Shown here in pieces: positions 9,076 to 18,370 of a stretch of 64,000 nt of DNA. Under the pieces are notes generated by a model. The model was given only the letters and a program-made list of their open reading frames with translations. It was not told where the DNA came from and searched no databases. Position 1 is the first letter of the stretch. The number at the start of each line of letters is the position of its first letter. This stretch comes from an uncultured Acidobacteriota bacterium (GTDB taxonomy: Bacteria > Acidobacteriota > UBA6911 > RPQK01 > JAJDTT01). The stretch spans positions 217,543 to 281,542 of the forward strand of contig CATOST010000030.1 in NCBI GenBank assembly GCA_951812665.1, written 5' to 3'. The translations under genes and the position numbers were made by a program.

Positions 9076-10479
9076 TTGATCGATCTGGACCTGTTCGTCA
9101 TCGGCACCGGACCCGCAGGTCAGAGGGCCGCCATCCAGGCGGCCAAGTTGGGCAAGAGGGTCGGGATCTGCGATCGGCGCGAGGTGGTGGGCGGCGTCTG
9201 CGTGAACACCGGAACCATCCCCTCCAAGACCTTCCGCGAGGCCCTCCTCTATCTGACAGGTTACCTGCAACGGCCCATTTACGGAGAATCGTACACGCTC
9301 AAGGAAGACTTGGAGATGGGGGATCTCCTCTTCCGTTGCCAGCACGTCGTCCAACAGCAGATTCACGTGATTCGGCAACAGATGCGCCGCAACGGGGTGA
9401 CGATCCTTTCGGGCACGGCGTCATTCAGGAACCCGCATGAAGTGGAAGTTCGCGGGCACCGGAGAGCGACGCGGGTCCGTTCGAAATATTTTGTCATCGC
9501 CACCGGCAGCGAGCCGGCCGCTCCTGCAGGCGTGGCGGTGGACGGATCTACTGTGGTCACGGCCGACGAGATCCTGAACCTGGAATCCCTGCCCCGGTCC
9601 ATGACGGTGGTGGGGGCAGGTGTGATCGGTCTGGAGTACGCCTCCATGTTCGGCGCGCTCGACACCGAGATCACCATCATCGACAAGAGACAACGGCCTC
9701 TGGAGTTCGTCGACTCGGAAATCATCGACTCCCTGCTGTACCAGATGCGGAACAAGAACTGCGTCTTCCGGCTGGGGGAGGAGGTGGAATCGATCCACCT
9801 GAGGAACGGCGGCGCCGAGGCTTGGCTCAAGTCCGGGAAACGGATCCGGTCCGAGGTCCTGTTCTATTCCATTGGCCGGGTGGGGGCCACGGCATCCCTG
9901 AATCTGGAGGCCGCCGACCTCGAGAGCGATCACCGGGGACGCATCCCGGTCGGTGTCACCTTCCAGACCCAACAGCATCACATCTACGCCGTGGGTGACG
10001 TCATCGGATTTCCGGCCCTCGCCTCCACCTCCATGGAACAGGGACGCATGGCGGCCTGCCATGCGTTCGACGTGCCCTGCGAATCGATCCCGGAACTCTT
10101 TCCCTACGGCATCTATTCCATTCCCGAGATGTCCATGGTCGGAAACACCGAGGAGGAGCTGACCCGGAACAGAGTTCCCTACGAAGTGGGCACCGCCCGT
10201 TACCGGGAGATCGCGCGAGGCGTCATCCTGGGAGACGATTCGGGTCTGCTCAAGATCCTCTTTCACCGGGACACGCGAAAAATCCTGGGGGTCCACATCA
10301 TCGGAACCGGTGCCGCGGAACTGATCCACATCGGCCAAGCCGTGTTCGCCCTGAACGGGACCATCGACTACTTCGTCGATACGGTGTTCAACTATCCGAC
10401 TTTTGCCGAGTGCTACAAGGTGGCGGGACTGGACGGCTTCAACAAGGTCGGCCCTCCGAAGACGTCGCCGTTTGGCTAG
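9076..10479 (+). CDS. sthA: Soluble (Si-specific) NAD(P)+ transhydrogenase
   Basis: A protein of 467 aa, the usual SthA length. It has an N-terminal FAD dinucleotide fold (LFVIGTGPAGQRAA), the diagnostic segment GGVCVNTGTIPSKTFREA in which only one cysteine of the disulfide reductase pair remains, a second Rossmann fold (MTVVGAGVIGLEYASMF), the FAD segment YAVGDVIGFPALASTSMEQG and a C-terminal dimerisation domain. SthA reoxidises NADPH with NAD+ in the cytoplasm. It starts at TTG 9076 preceded by GGAG. The 195 bp between it and the TonB receptor gene show no other gene. The nearby methylamine pathway could produce reducing equivalents that it balances, but that link is inference. Confidence 0.93.
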   Translation: MIDLDLFVIGTGPAGQRAAIQAAKLGKRVGICDRREVVGGVCVNTGTIPSKTFREALLYLTGYLQRPIYGESYTLKEDLEMGDLLFRCQHVVQQQIHVIRQQMRRNGVTILSGTASFRNPHEVEVRGHRRATRVRSKYFVIATGSEPAAPAGVAVDGSTVVTADEILNLESLPRSMTVVGAGVIGLEYASMFGALDTEITIIDKRQRPLEFVDSEIIDSLLYQMRNKNCVFRLGEEVESIHLRNGGAEAWLKSGKRIRSEVLFYSIGRVGATASLNLEAADLESDHRGRIPVGVTFQTQQHHIYAVGDVIGFPALASTSMEQGRMAACHAFDVPCESIPELFPYGIYSIPEMSMVGNTEEELTRNRVPYEVGTARYREIARGVILGDDSGLLKILFHRDTRKILGVHIIGTGAAELIHIGQAVFALNGTIDYFVDTVFNYPTFAECYKVAGLDGFNKVGPPKTSPFG

Positions 10480-10647
10480 GAGCCTGCGCCGCAGAAATTG
10501 ATCTACTGCGAAAGCGGTAGAATCGGTCCAGATTTCCCCGATTTCTCGGCGAATAGAACAACTATGCACCTCCAAATCGAGAAAATCTGGCCTCGATTCC
10601 CCACTTTCTCGCTACGATCATTTCTACAGCGCAGACTCCTAGCAGCC

Positions 10648-11385
10648 GTGACTCGTCTTCTCCTGCTCCCGGTCCCCTTGCTGTTACTCGCCGCCGCCTG
10701 GTCCTGCGGAGAACTGCATCTGCAGGGACGCACCGACGAGGAACTGGTCGAGCTGCTCTCCAATGAACAGTGGCGGACCCGGGAGGAAGCGCGCCAGGAG
10801 TTGGTCGCACGGGGACCGGACCGGGTGGTTCGGCTTCTACTGGAGGAATGGGAGCATACGGGGGATCCCCGGGTTCGGGACCGGATCGCTTTCATCCTGC
10901 ATCCCTGGGGCGTCTTCGCCATCGGAGACCGGTCGGCCCCCGTGCTTAGGGAACTCGTCGTCTTCAACCGCCACTTGAGAGCGGCGCTCCCGGAGATCCG
11001 CTCCGCACCCGAGGCGGCCCTGCAGAAGATCTCTCAGGGAATCGTCCGCCGATTCGGAACCCTGATGGAGGCCTTGAGAATGGAGATCGACGGGGAGCTG
11101 GTCCGATATCGGGACAATCTCGTCTCTTCGGTCATTCACCTCCGACTGCTCCTGAAACGGGGAGACCGGGCACGGGCCATCGGCGCCGTCGCCGAGATGA
11201 GCCGGAAGATCGCCCAACGCATCGAGGCCCACGGCGACTTGGACCAGGACGGGTTGCCCAGCTCCTGGGAACTGGAGCACGATCTGGACCCGCTCCTGGA
11301 CGATTCGCAAGCCGACCCCGACGGCGACGGCCGGTCCAACCTGGAGGAGTACCGGAAGAATCGGGATCCTGGGGTTTCGGATTAG
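10648..11385 (+). CDS. Putative lipoprotein with HEAT-like segment and C-terminal Ca2+-binding (TSP3-like) repeats
   Basis: Chosen start GTG 10648 gives 245 aa beginning VTRLLLLPVPLLLLAAAWSC, a hydrophobic signal followed by a cysteine that fits a lipobox loosely. In-frame starts further upstream (10498, 10564) would bury this signal. The middle is helical (LLSNEQWRTREEARQELVARG; a HEAT-like pair). The C-terminus carries two acidic calcium-type repeats (DLDQDGLPSSWE; DPDGDGRSNLEEY) typical of thrombospondin type 3 motifs on exported proteins. No enzymatic domain is recognised. It stands alone between SthA and a RelBE module on the opposite strand. Confidence 0.6.
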   Translation: MTRLLLLPVPLLLLAAAWSCGELHLQGRTDEELVELLSNEQWRTREEARQELVARGPDRVVRLLLEEWEHTGDPRVRDRIAFILHPWGVFAIGDRSAPVLRELVVFNRHLRAALPEIRSAPEAALQKISQGIVRRFGTLMEALRMEIDGELVRYRDNLVSSVIHLRLLLKRGDRARAIGAVAEMSRKIAQRIEAHGDLDQDGLPSSWELEHDLDPLLDDSQADPDGDGRSNLEEYRKNRDPGVSD

Positions 11386-11437
11386 TGGGAACTGAGGCAA
11401 CGTGCGCCGCTGTCAACGCTTCGATACCAGATCCGTT

Positions 11438-11710
11438 TTACCGGTACACCTTGTCGCGGCCACCGACTCTCACCACCAGGACCCGCAAAGCATCGTCCTG
11501 AATGTCGCAGATCACGCGGCAGTCCCCTACCCGATAACGCCACAGCTCACCCAGTGGGCCGGTCAGTGCCCTTCCCAGGTTCCGTGGGTCCTCCAGTCCC
11601 GCAACCCGCTCGTTCATGTAATCGACAATGCGTCGAGCCATCTGCTTATCGAGCTTGCGAAGCTGGGTCCGGGCGGACGCGGTGTACTCAATCGTCCAAA
11701 TTAAGAGCAT
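11438..11710 (-). CDS. RelE/ParE-family toxin
   Basis: A 90-aa protein of the RelE/ParE fold: IEYTASARTQLRKLDKQMARRIVDY, then LTGPLGELWRYRVGDCRVIC and LRVLVVRVGGRDKVYR. Residues RYRVGDCRVI and the C-terminal R-x-x-VYR are typical of RelE-type ribosome-dependent mRNA interferases. The gene overlaps its antitoxin gene by 23 nt, so the pair is co-translated. Length is normal and nothing suggests inactivation. Confidence 0.9.
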   Translation of the reverse strand: MLLIWTIEYTASARTQLRKLDKQMARRIVDYMNERVAGLEDPRNLGRALTGPLGELWRYRVGDCRVICDIQDDALRVLVVRVGGRDKVYR

Positions 11711-11915
11711 TCATCACATCGGAGGAAGAGTACACCTTCTCTTTGCCTTGGCGAAGGCGCTCCAGTACGTCTGCGGCAAGGTAGTAGTCCTCCATATCCT
11801 CAAGGCCACGCTCGATCATCTCACGCAGGTAGAAAGCCTTGGTGCGCCCGGTCTGCGAGGCGAGAAAAGCAAGCCGTTGCTCGGTTTCAGGCGCCAGCCG
11901 AATCGAAGTTGCCAT
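11688..11915 (-). CDS. Ribbon-helix-helix antitoxin of the RelE pair
   Basis: 75 aa. The N-terminus (ATSIRLAPETEQRLAFLASQTGRTK, then AFYLREMIERGL) is a ribbon-helix-helix DNA-binding domain; the tail (YYLAADVLERLRQGKEKVYS) would wrap the toxin. The ATG at 11915 is preceded by GGAGG at 9 nt. A pair of palindromes upstream (11929-11953) is the likely autoregulatory operator. Confidence 0.9.
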   Translation of the reverse strand: MATSIRLAPETEQRLAFLASQTGRTKAFYLREMIERGLEDMEDYYLAADVLERLRQGKEKVYSSSDVMNALNLDD

Positions 11916-11928
11916 GTCGCCGGTCCTC

Positions 11929-11953
11929 CAGAAGCTTCTGAATACAAGTATTC
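11929..11953 (-). promoter_or_regulatory. Operator of the RelBE-type module
   Basis: Two abutting perfect palindromes lie just upstream of the antitoxin gene: CAGAAGCTTCTG (11929-11940) and GAATACAAGTATTC (11940-11953). Such sites are bound by ribbon-helix-helix antitoxins to repress their own operon; binding here is inferred from position and symmetry. Confidence 0.6.
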
Positions 11954-11959
11954 ATCGTA

Positions 11960-12577
11960 TCACATCATCGCGGGCGGCGCGCCCGGCGGCGGCGCGCGCC
12001 TTCGGTTGCCGCTGCTGCCGGGAGGAGACCCCTCGATCCCCGTTGTCTGAAAAAGGACGAAAACGTTGCGGCTCTGCACACCGTCGTCGCCAATCTCTTG
12101 GAACACAAAGCGAATCCCTTTGTCATCCGGCCGGATCGACCTGTAGGCCCTCAACGTCGCCTTCCAATTCCGCTTCTCGTACTCGTACTGGGCTTGCCCC
12201 GTCTCGCTGTAGTGGCGTTCCTCATCCGTCCCGATGGGATCCGCCGTTGAGCGTAGAAAAAGAGTTCCCAGCACGGGGACGACCCAGTTCTTGGTGGTCT
12301 TCTCGCCGCAGGGACGCCCGGCGACGACGGCAACCGGTCGTTCCTCCTTGAGAAACGCCAGCGAGGACTGCCCGTTCTCCAACCGCAGTTGCAGGTCGTA
12401 ATTCCCTTTTTCGAGCACTGTCCCTTTCGCGGTGTAGAGTTTTTTGGGGAGGTGAAGCCGGGTGACGTAGGAGGCCGCCTCTTGGCCGGGTAGGATCGAG
12501 GTGAGCAGGGACGCCAACAGAAGCAGTACCGGAATCCTTGCCCGCATCGCGACGGTGCTGTTTCTTCCCTTCGGCAC
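11960..12577 (-). CDS. Exported protein of unknown function
   Basis: 205 aa from GTG 12577 (SD AAAGG). A basic N-terminus and hydrophobic core (RARIPVLLLLASLLTSILPG) form a signal peptide. The mature part is beta-rich (LYTAKGTVLEKGNYDLQLRL; WKATLRAYRSIRPDDKGIRF) and ends in a low-complexity Pro/Arg/Gly tail (NRRRAPPPGAPPAMM). I do not recognise the family. It follows the DUF1501 gene by 15 nt on the same strand and is likely the last gene of that operon, which suggests an envelope role. Confidence 0.6.
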   Translation of the reverse strand: MPKGRNSTVAMRARIPVLLLLASLLTSILPGQEAASYVTRLHLPKKLYTAKGTVLEKGNYDLQLRLENGQSSLAFLKEERPVAVVAGRPCGEKTTKNWVVPVLGTLFLRSTADPIGTDEERHYSETGQAQYEYEKRNWKATLRAYRSIRPDDKGIRFVFQEIGDDGVQSRNVFVLFQTTGIEGSPPGSSGNRRRAPPPGAPPAMM

Positions 12578-12592
12578 GTCGACCTTTCGCCG

Positions 12593-14050
12593 TCAGGCCC
12601 GGGTGAGGCGCTCGGACAGGTCGTTGTATCCGCCCACGTCCGTCAGCCGCATGTCCCGGCCCTGGGTGAGATAGGTCAGCTTGGTATGGTCGAGTCCCAG
12701 CAACGACAGCATGGTGGCGTGCAGATCATGCACGTGGACCCGGTCCTCGATGGCCCGGCAGCCGAGTTCGTCGGTGGCGCCGATGACCTTTCCGCCCTGG
12801 ATGCCGCCTCCCGCCATCCAGCAACTGAAGCCGTGAGGGTTGTGGTCCCGGCCGCCGTCGCCCTGGACGACGGCAGTCCGGCCGAACTCGCCGATCCAGA
12901 CCACCAGGGTGCTCTCCAGCAGGCCTCGCAGCTTGAGGTCGGTCAGCAGTCCCGCCATCGGCTGGTCGATGGCGCCGGCGTTATCGACGTGATTCTGGTC
13001 GCACTGGGCGTGCCCGTCCCAGTTCCCCTTGTAGAGCTGGACGAATCGCACTCCGCGTTCCACCATGCGCCGCGCCAGCAGACAGACCCGGCCGAACTTG
13101 GCGGTCCTTTCCTCGTCCAAGCCGTACATTCTCCGGACCGAATCGGGCTCACCGGCCAGGTCGGTCAGTTCCGGCGCCGCTGCCTGCATCCGGAACGCCA
13201 ACTCGTAGTTGGCAATGCGGGCGGCCAGACGGCTGTCGTCCCGCCGCGTTTCGAAATGCCGGCGGTTCCAGGACTGGAGCTGTCCCAACATTCGGGATTG
13301 GGCGCCATGGCTGATGGCGGGAGGCGGATCCAGATTCTCGAACGCAGTCCCCTCGTGACGGGCTCGTGTGGCCTGGTACACGGCGGGCAGGAACCCGGAA
13401 CCGTGCAAGGACTCGTCGCTTGCGGTCACGTTTCCTTCGGACATGGCGATGAAGCCGGGGAAGTTCTCACTCTCGCTTCCCAGCCCGTAGACGACCCAGG
13501 ACCCGAGTGTCGGGTGACCCAGGCGCACGGAACCGCTGAAGAGCAGATTGATGGCGGGCCCGTGAATGAGGGAATCGTGATAACAGGAGCGGATGACCGC
13601 CAGGTCGTCGGCGCACTTGCCCAGGTTCTGGAAGAGATCCGAGATCTCGATGCCCGACTGCCCATATCTCGTGAACCTCCGGGGTGAGGCCATCAGCTTC
13701 GCTTCATGCGCCTTGACGAATTGCAGGCTCAGGTCCTCGGGCCGGAAGCTGGGCGGCAGAAGCTGCCCGTCGAGCCGGTTCAGTTCCGGCTTGGGATCGA
13801 ACGTGTCGATATGCGAGGGTCCCCCCTTCATGAACATGAAGATGACGTTCCTGGCCTTGCCCGGGAAGTGGGGGGTTGCAGGTGCGAGCGGGTTGTCGAT
13901 GCCTGCGGCCTTCCGAGCGGCGGCGAACGCCGCCTCCTCCTCGCGCAGGCAACCCAGGGCCACGGCTCCAAAGCCGAAACCGGATCGGGCCAGGAATTCC
14001 CGCCGGGAATGGACCTGTTCGTTCAAGTTACAGGATTGGAAATCCATCAT
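12593..14050 (-). CDS. DUF1501 family exported protein (sulfatase-like fold, Tat signal)
   Basis: 485 aa. The N-terminus HSRREFLARSGFGFGAVALG is a twin-arginine signal. The body carries DUF1501 hallmarks: KARNVIFMFMKGGPSHIDTFDPKP, GHPTLGSWVVYGLGSE, WDGHAQCDQNH, VWIGEFGRTAVVQGDGGRDHNP, and HVHDLHATMLSLLGLDHTKL. The family resembles alkaline phosphatase/sulfatase folds; its substrate is not established. It is almost always encoded beside a DUF1549/DUF1553 cytochrome-like protein, as here, with 107 nt between the two genes. The pair is thought to act together outside the cytoplasm on polymer degradation, but that is a community inference, not a demonstrated reaction. Confidence 0.9.
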   Translation of the reverse strand: MMDFQSCNLNEQVHSRREFLARSGFGFGAVALGCLREEEAAFAAARKAAGIDNPLAPATPHFPGKARNVIFMFMKGGPSHIDTFDPKPELNRLDGQLLPPSFRPEDLSLQFVKAHEAKLMASPRRFTRYGQSGIEISDLFQNLGKCADDLAVIRSCYHDSLIHGPAINLLFSGSVRLGHPTLGSWVVYGLGSESENFPGFIAMSEGNVTASDESLHGSGFLPAVYQATRARHEGTAFENLDPPPAISHGAQSRMLGQLQSWNRRHFETRRDDSRLAARIANYELAFRMQAAAPELTDLAGEPDSVRRMYGLDEERTAKFGRVCLLARRMVERGVRFVQLYKGNWDGHAQCDQNHVDNAGAIDQPMAGLLTDLKLRGLLESTLVVWIGEFGRTAVVQGDGGRDHNPHGFSCWMAGGGIQGGKVIGATDELGCRAIEDRVHVHDLHATMLSLLGLDHTKLTYLTQGRDMRLTDVGGYNDLSERLTRA

Positions 14051-14157
14051 GAACCATGATCCTTTCCACGATGCCGCCCCAAAGACACATCAATAAAATG
14101 CAAATATATTATTACTGACGCATCGCCTCAATAGACATATCAATCCGTTGGGTCCTG

Positions 14158-16767
14158 CTAGTCAATATATACGAACTCGTTCAAATTGAATATGGTCAAA
14201 CACAGTTGCGTCAAGGCCGCGGCCCGGGCCCGGCCGATCGACGCGAGCCCGGCCGGAATCGCCACTTCATCCTTTGCCGCAGGCTCCTCCCCGGACAGAG
14301 CATCAAACAGGGCCAGTGCTTCCCGCTCTTCCTCGGCCGTGGGAGGACGGCTCAGGGCGATCCTCCACGCGTTCTCCACCCAGGCGGCAGGATCGTCCCC
14401 GTGCCCGGTTACCAGGCGCTCGGCCAGTTTTCGGGCCTGCTGCAGGCCGACCCTGTGGTTGAGAAACCAGAGGGCCTGTGGCGCCACCGTGGTCACCTGG
14501 CGGCGCGGGCAGCTCAACGAGGAGTCGGGCCGGTCGAAGGTCCGGAACATGGGAAAGGTGAAGCTTCTCCGGGACAGGATGTAGATTCCCCGGCGCGTGT
14601 GCTCGGCGGGGTCGGCAGAGACCGGCCAGAGGAAGGGGGCCGGCAACACGTCCAGCTCTTCTTCGGTCAACGGTGGAACCGCGGGGCGCCCGCCCATTTT
14701 CAGGTTCAGAGTCCCCGCCACCGAGTGCAGGGTGTCCCACATGACTTCCGCCTCCAGACGGCGCCGGTTCATGCGCCAGAGTGCGCGGTTTTCCGGATCC
14801 AGTTCGCTGTTTCGCCGGTTGGAATAGCGGCTGGCCATCCGGTAGGTGCTGGAGGACATGATCAAACGGTGCATCGACTTGATGTCCCAACCCCGCTCCA
14901 CGAACTCCAGGGCCAGCCAATCCAGCAGTTCCGGATGAGTGGGAGGCTCCCCCTGGACCCCGTAGTCGTTGGAGGTGCGGACGATTCCCTGCCCGAAGTG
15001 CCATTGCCATAGCCGGTTGACCATTACCCGAGCGGTGAGGGGATGATCGGGACGGCTGAGCCAGAGGGCCAGTTGCCTGCGTGTCCGTGGGATCGGGCTC
15101 TCGTAGGGTTCCGGCGCCCAACCGTCCCACTCCCCAAGGTAGTCGAATACGGAAGGGACTCCGGGAGTCACCCGCTCCAGCCGGCGGCCCAGCTCCCCCC
15201 GGTCCAGGACGTGGACTTCGGGGATCAGCTCGACCTCCCGGTGACCGAGCACCGAAGCCTTGGGTACGTCGTAGAGACCGTCGAATTTCACCAGGTGCGA
15301 AGCGTCCGCTTCGGGCAGGAGCACGACCAGCTTTCCCATTTCCTCCAGGAGCCGCTTCTTCTCCTCCTTCTCTTCGGGAGTCATCCGATCTTCCCAATCC
15401 TTGTTCAGGGCTCTCAGCGCCTCGATCAAGGGTGCGGCGAGCTCCGCCTGTTGAGGAGTCTTCTTCTCGTCCGGAACCGCATGGGCCGAGACCACCTCGG
15501 GCGGGAACTCCGATTTGACGGCCGTAATCATCCGCTTCTTGATGCCGTCCAGGTACAGCTTGTAGGCCCTTCTGGCTTCGTCCACGGCGATCATCCGGGA
15601 ATAGGTCTCGTTCCGGTGGAACCTGGACATCCGGGTCACCACCGGGACCTCCATGGCATCGCTGGCGGCAAAGACGGCCTGCAGGCGGAAGTAGTCCCGC
15701 TGCGAGACGGGATCGAACTTGTGGTCGTGGCAACGGGCGCAGGCCAAGGTCAGCCCCATGAAGACCGCGCCCGTGGTGTCGACCCAGTCGGTCATCCTCT
15801 CGTAGGCCAGCTTGGGGGCATCGAGCAGGGATTCGACGATCTCAGGACCGAAGGTGTAGAGGCCGGTGCCGATACGGGCCTCCAGATGCTCCAGCTTCTC
15901 CGGGGAGATGCCGTAGTAGTTGTCGTGGAGTTCCAGATCGTCGGGCCAGAGCTCGTCCCCGGCGATCTGCTCCTGCAGGAACCGGTCGTAGGGCTTGTTC
16001 TCGTTCAGCGACTTGATGACGTAGTCGCGATAACGCCAGGAGTTGGGAAAGTACTCGTCGGTCTCGTAGCCGCCGCTGTCAGCGTAGCGCACCAGGTCCA
16101 GCCAGTGCCTGGCCCAACGCTCGCCGTAGCGGGGCGAGGCCAGCAGGTCGCGGATGAGCTTATCGTAGGCGTTGGGGGAGGAGTCTTGCAGGAAGCGGTC
16201 GACTTGTTCGGGAGTGGGCGGCAGACCGGTGAGATCGAAAGCAGCTCTACGGATCAGGGTCCGCCTGTCCGCCTCCGGAGCCGTTTCCAAGTCCTGGCTC
16301 TCCAGCTTGTCCAGGATGAAGGCGTCGATGGGATTCCTCACCCGATCCTGGTTTCTGACCGTGGGGACGGCCGGTCGGCGCGGTCTCCGGAGCGACCACC
16401 AAGTGGGCTCGGACGGGGCGGCGGTTGCGGCCGTGAGGTCCCAGGGAGCTCCTCCGTCGATCCAGTCCCGTAAGGCGTCCAGGTCACTGGAGGGAAGCGG
16501 TGGCTTCCCCGGAGGCATCTTCAACTCCCCGGCATGAGAGGCCGCCAGGAAGAGGAGACTCTCATCCGCTCTACCAGGGACCAGAGCGGGACCTTTACCG
16601 CCCCCCTCCAGCATCGTCTCTCGATGGCGCAGGTCCAAACCGGACATCCGCTGTTCCCCATGGCAGGAAACACAGTTGCGCTGCAGGACTCTCCGGGCGG
16701 ATTCCTGGATTTGGGATGCCGATTCGACGAAGTTGAAGGACAACGCCAAGCAAAGGATGACAATCAT
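14158..16767 (-). CDS. PSCyt1/DUF1549/DUF1553 exported cytochrome-like protein
   Basis: Start chosen at ATG 16767 (SD AGGA), giving 869 aa with a signal peptide MIVILCLALSFNFVESA. A first haem-type CxxCH site (RNCVSCHGEQRMSGLDLRH) belongs to the Planctomycete cytochrome C (PSCyt1) domain. DUF1549 follows (NPIDAFILDKLESQ; LTGLPPTPEQVD; YGERWARHWLDLVRYADS; CARCHDHKFDP with a second CxxCH). The C-terminal third is DUF1553 (HPLTARVMVNRLWQWHFGQGI; TSNDYGVQGEPPTHPELLDW; YRMASRY). It is the upstream partner of the DUF1501 gene and probably the operon's first gene. An upstream in-frame start would add 17 residues ahead of the signal peptide and is less likely. Confidence 0.9.
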   Translation of the reverse strand: MIVILCLALSFNFVESASQIQESARRVLQRNCVSCHGEQRMSGLDLRHRETMLEGGGKGPALVPGRADESLLFLAASHAGELKMPPGKPPLPSSDLDALRDWIDGGAPWDLTAATAAPSEPTWWSLRRPRRPAVPTVRNQDRVRNPIDAFILDKLESQDLETAPEADRRTLIRRAAFDLTGLPPTPEQVDRFLQDSSPNAYDKLIRDLLASPRYGERWARHWLDLVRYADSGGYETDEYFPNSWRYRDYVIKSLNENKPYDRFLQEQIAGDELWPDDLELHDNYYGISPEKLEHLEARIGTGLYTFGPEIVESLLDAPKLAYERMTDWVDTTGAVFMGLTLACARCHDHKFDPVSQRDYFRLQAVFAASDAMEVPVVTRMSRFHRNETYSRMIAVDEARRAYKLYLDGIKKRMITAVKSEFPPEVVSAHAVPDEKKTPQQAELAAPLIEALRALNKDWEDRMTPEEKEEKKRLLEEMGKLVVLLPEADASHLVKFDGLYDVPKASVLGHREVELIPEVHVLDRGELGRRLERVTPGVPSVFDYLGEWDGWAPEPYESPIPRTRRQLALWLSRPDHPLTARVMVNRLWQWHFGQGIVRTSNDYGVQGEPPTHPELLDWLALEFVERGWDIKSMHRLIMSSSTYRMASRYSNRRNSELDPENRALWRMNRRRLEAEVMWDTLHSVAGTLNLKMGGRPAVPPLTEEELDVLPAPFLWPVSADPAEHTRRGIYILSRRSFTFPMFRTFDRPDSSLSCPRRQVTTVAPQALWFLNHRVGLQQARKLAERLVTGHGDDPAAWVENAWRIALSRPPTAEEEREALALFDALSGEEPAAKDEVAIPAGLASIGRARAAALTQLCLTIFNLNEFVYID

Positions 16768-16902
16768 GCGTTTTCCTAAGTCAGCGTACCATCCACACCG
16801 ACAGCCGGCGACGACCACGATGAGGTCCCGACCACCACAGACGGCCCCGCACCGAGTGTCTTTCGGACGCTGCCGCGTTGATTCCGTCCGCGTGGAAATG
16901 CA

Positions 16903-17160
16903 TCAGAGATACTTCCTGCCCGGCGCGTCCACCTTCTCGAACGCCTCAAGGGCGGAATCCAACTCATCCGCTTCGGCCTGGGTCCAGGTCCCGATGAGGT
17001 GGTCCAGTGACGATCCCACCGTGCCTGCGCCTTCCGAGGTGGCCTTCCGGCCGGGTTTCTTGCGACGCAGCCGCAGTGCAGTCTGATCTAAAGACGTGCC
17101 CTCCCGTTTCGCCAGACGTTGAATCCTGTCCACCATGTCGTCGCCGAAACCTCTGACCAC
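16903..17160 (-). CDS. Orphan VapB-like antitoxin
   Basis: 85 aa. The N-terminus (VDRIQRLAKREGTSLDQTALRL) resembles a ribbon-helix-helix antitoxin, and the C-terminus (HLIGTWTQAEADELDSALEAFE) matches the toxin-binding tail common in VapB proteins. The 135 nt downstream, where the PIN toxin should be, encode no PIN motif before the next gene begins, so the toxin has been lost. Confidence 0.55.
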   Translation of the reverse strand: MVRGFGDDMVDRIQRLAKREGTSLDQTALRLRRKKPGRKATSEGAGTVGSSLDHLIGTWTQAEADELDSALEAFEKVDAPGRKYL

Positions 17161-17199
17161 GAGTTAATTGTAACGGGTCAAGCATCGAGTTTGAATCCC

Positions 17200-17226
17200 G
17201 TAGGGGCACACCTTGTGGGTGCCCTC
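17200..17226 (+). repeat. Dispersed GTAGGGGC...GCCCTC palindromic repeat, copy 1
   Basis: GTAGGGGCACACCTTGTGGG then TGCCCTC: a REP-like palindrome with core GGGGC/GCCC around CCTTGTGG. Two further copies occur at 34478-34503 and 49045-49071, all intergenic and all in the same orientation. Confidence 0.75.
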
Positions 17227-17351
17227 TTCGGTCCGTACCAGCCGGACCAGGCCGACCGCCGGGACGTGGAGCGGGGGTCGGCGGCGGGCGGGCCGCCCGG
17301 GTGCCTGAAAACGTCGGTCTCGACGAGATTCATTGGCGGCACGGCGACCGG

Positions 17352-17720
17352 CTACGAACATTTCAACAGACGCATCGCCTCCGAGACGCCGTGGTCGGGA
17401 CGGGCGACGTCGAACGGCAGGCAGATCAACTTGAGACCGTCGAAAAACCGGTAAGTCAATTCTTGCGTGAAGCGCCGAGACCGAGGATAGACCAGGGCCA
17501 CCGTCTTGCAGCGATGGCGTTTTCCGTAGAAGTACATCTGGTACAGGTCCCCTTGATCCAGGTCGTGTCTTGCGTCGCCGTCCCGCGCGCCGGCGCGTTT
17601 CCATTTCGCGTCGAGGATGAACCTGACGCGGCCGTCCCCTTCACGGAGCGAAATATCCGGCTTCGTCTGGAATACGGACTTGCCGCCGATGCAGGCCATG
17701 GGTCTTTGATGAATGGACAG
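17352..17720 (-). pseudogene. C-terminal fragment of McrC (5-methylcytosine restriction)
   Basis: The frame encodes the McrC nuclease end: VFQTKPDISLREGDGRVRFI, LDAKWKR, DQGDLYQMYFYGKRHRCKTV, ALVYPRSRRFTQELTYRFFD, then a final strand LKLICLPFD. PDI...LDAKWK is the PD-(D/E)xK-type nuclease core. Upstream of about residue ACIGGKSV the frame becomes non-homologous Arg/Ser-rich sequence overlapping a PIN gene on the other strand, and no mcrB is present. This is the remnant of a modification-dependent restriction locus, truncated at its 5' side. Confidence 0.75.
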
Positions 17721-18000
17721 CCCGGGTTGCCTTGATGATCCCAAGGCTCTCCTGGTCGCCGACACGAGCGTCATCATCAATCTGAACGCATCGCGGCGGT
17801 CTGAAGACATTCTCGACACCTTGCCAAACCGGATCGTGGTGGTCGAAGAAGTCCTGCACGAACTCGAATTCGGACGACGCCAAGGATGGAGCGACGCGGA
17901 CGCTCTTTTGGCCCTGGCCTCAGCCCTATCAGAATGCATAACCGCCACTCTCGATCGACCTGTCACTTCCCCGCTGAATCCCTCCCCCGCCCTCCGGTGA
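17713..18000 (+). pseudogene. N-terminal fragment of a PIN-domain protein
   Basis: The frame reads LLVADTSVIINLNASRRSED, then VVVEEVLHELEFGRRQGWSDADALL, the first half of a PIN nuclease with its first catalytic Asp (ADTS) and a following acidic residue. After about residue 75 it runs into unrelated sequence that overlaps the 3' end of a complete PIN gene on the opposite strand, so the fold is truncated. Confidence 0.55.
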
Positions 18001-18370
18001 CGGCGCGGAGAACGCGATCGAAGGTCATGACCTTGCTCACACCGCGCCTGCGACAACTGGCCAGGTGACAGAGATCCCGGGCACCCAGCGCGGGATATTG
18101 CTCATGGAGTTGCCGGGCCAACGTGACATCTTCGTCCTCGAGCGGCCACACCTGCACCCGGGACCGCACCACCAATGCGATCGCGGCATCGAGCGCATCC
18201 AGTCTCGCAACCGGAAGATAAGCATGGATCAACTCCTGCAGGACCTCCGCCGACGTACACAGGGGTGTCCGATTCCCGTTGCACGTGAGGAAGAAATCCC
18301 GGGCTGCCGTCCGAAGTGGGTGCGGGCGTCCTACCGCGTACATGAAGATATTGGTGTCGACGAAGATCAT
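17963..18370 (-). CDS. PIN-domain toxin (VapC family)
   Basis: 135 aa from ATG 18370. MIFVDTNIFMYAVGRPHPLR carries the first catalytic Asp; EVLQELIHAY supplies the second acidic residue; GARDLCHLASCRRRGVSKVM, TFDR supplies the C-terminal acidic pair. VapC toxins are Mg-dependent RNases. The ATG overlaps the antitoxin stop (ATGA), so the two are translationally coupled. Length is normal for the family. Confidence 0.88.
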   Translation of the reverse strand: MIFVDTNIFMYAVGRPHPLRTAARDFFLTCNGNRTPLCTSAEVLQELIHAYLPVARLDALDAAIALVVRSRVQVWPLEDEDVTLARQLHEQYPALGARDLCHLASCRRRGVSKVMTFDRVLRAVTGGRGRDSAGK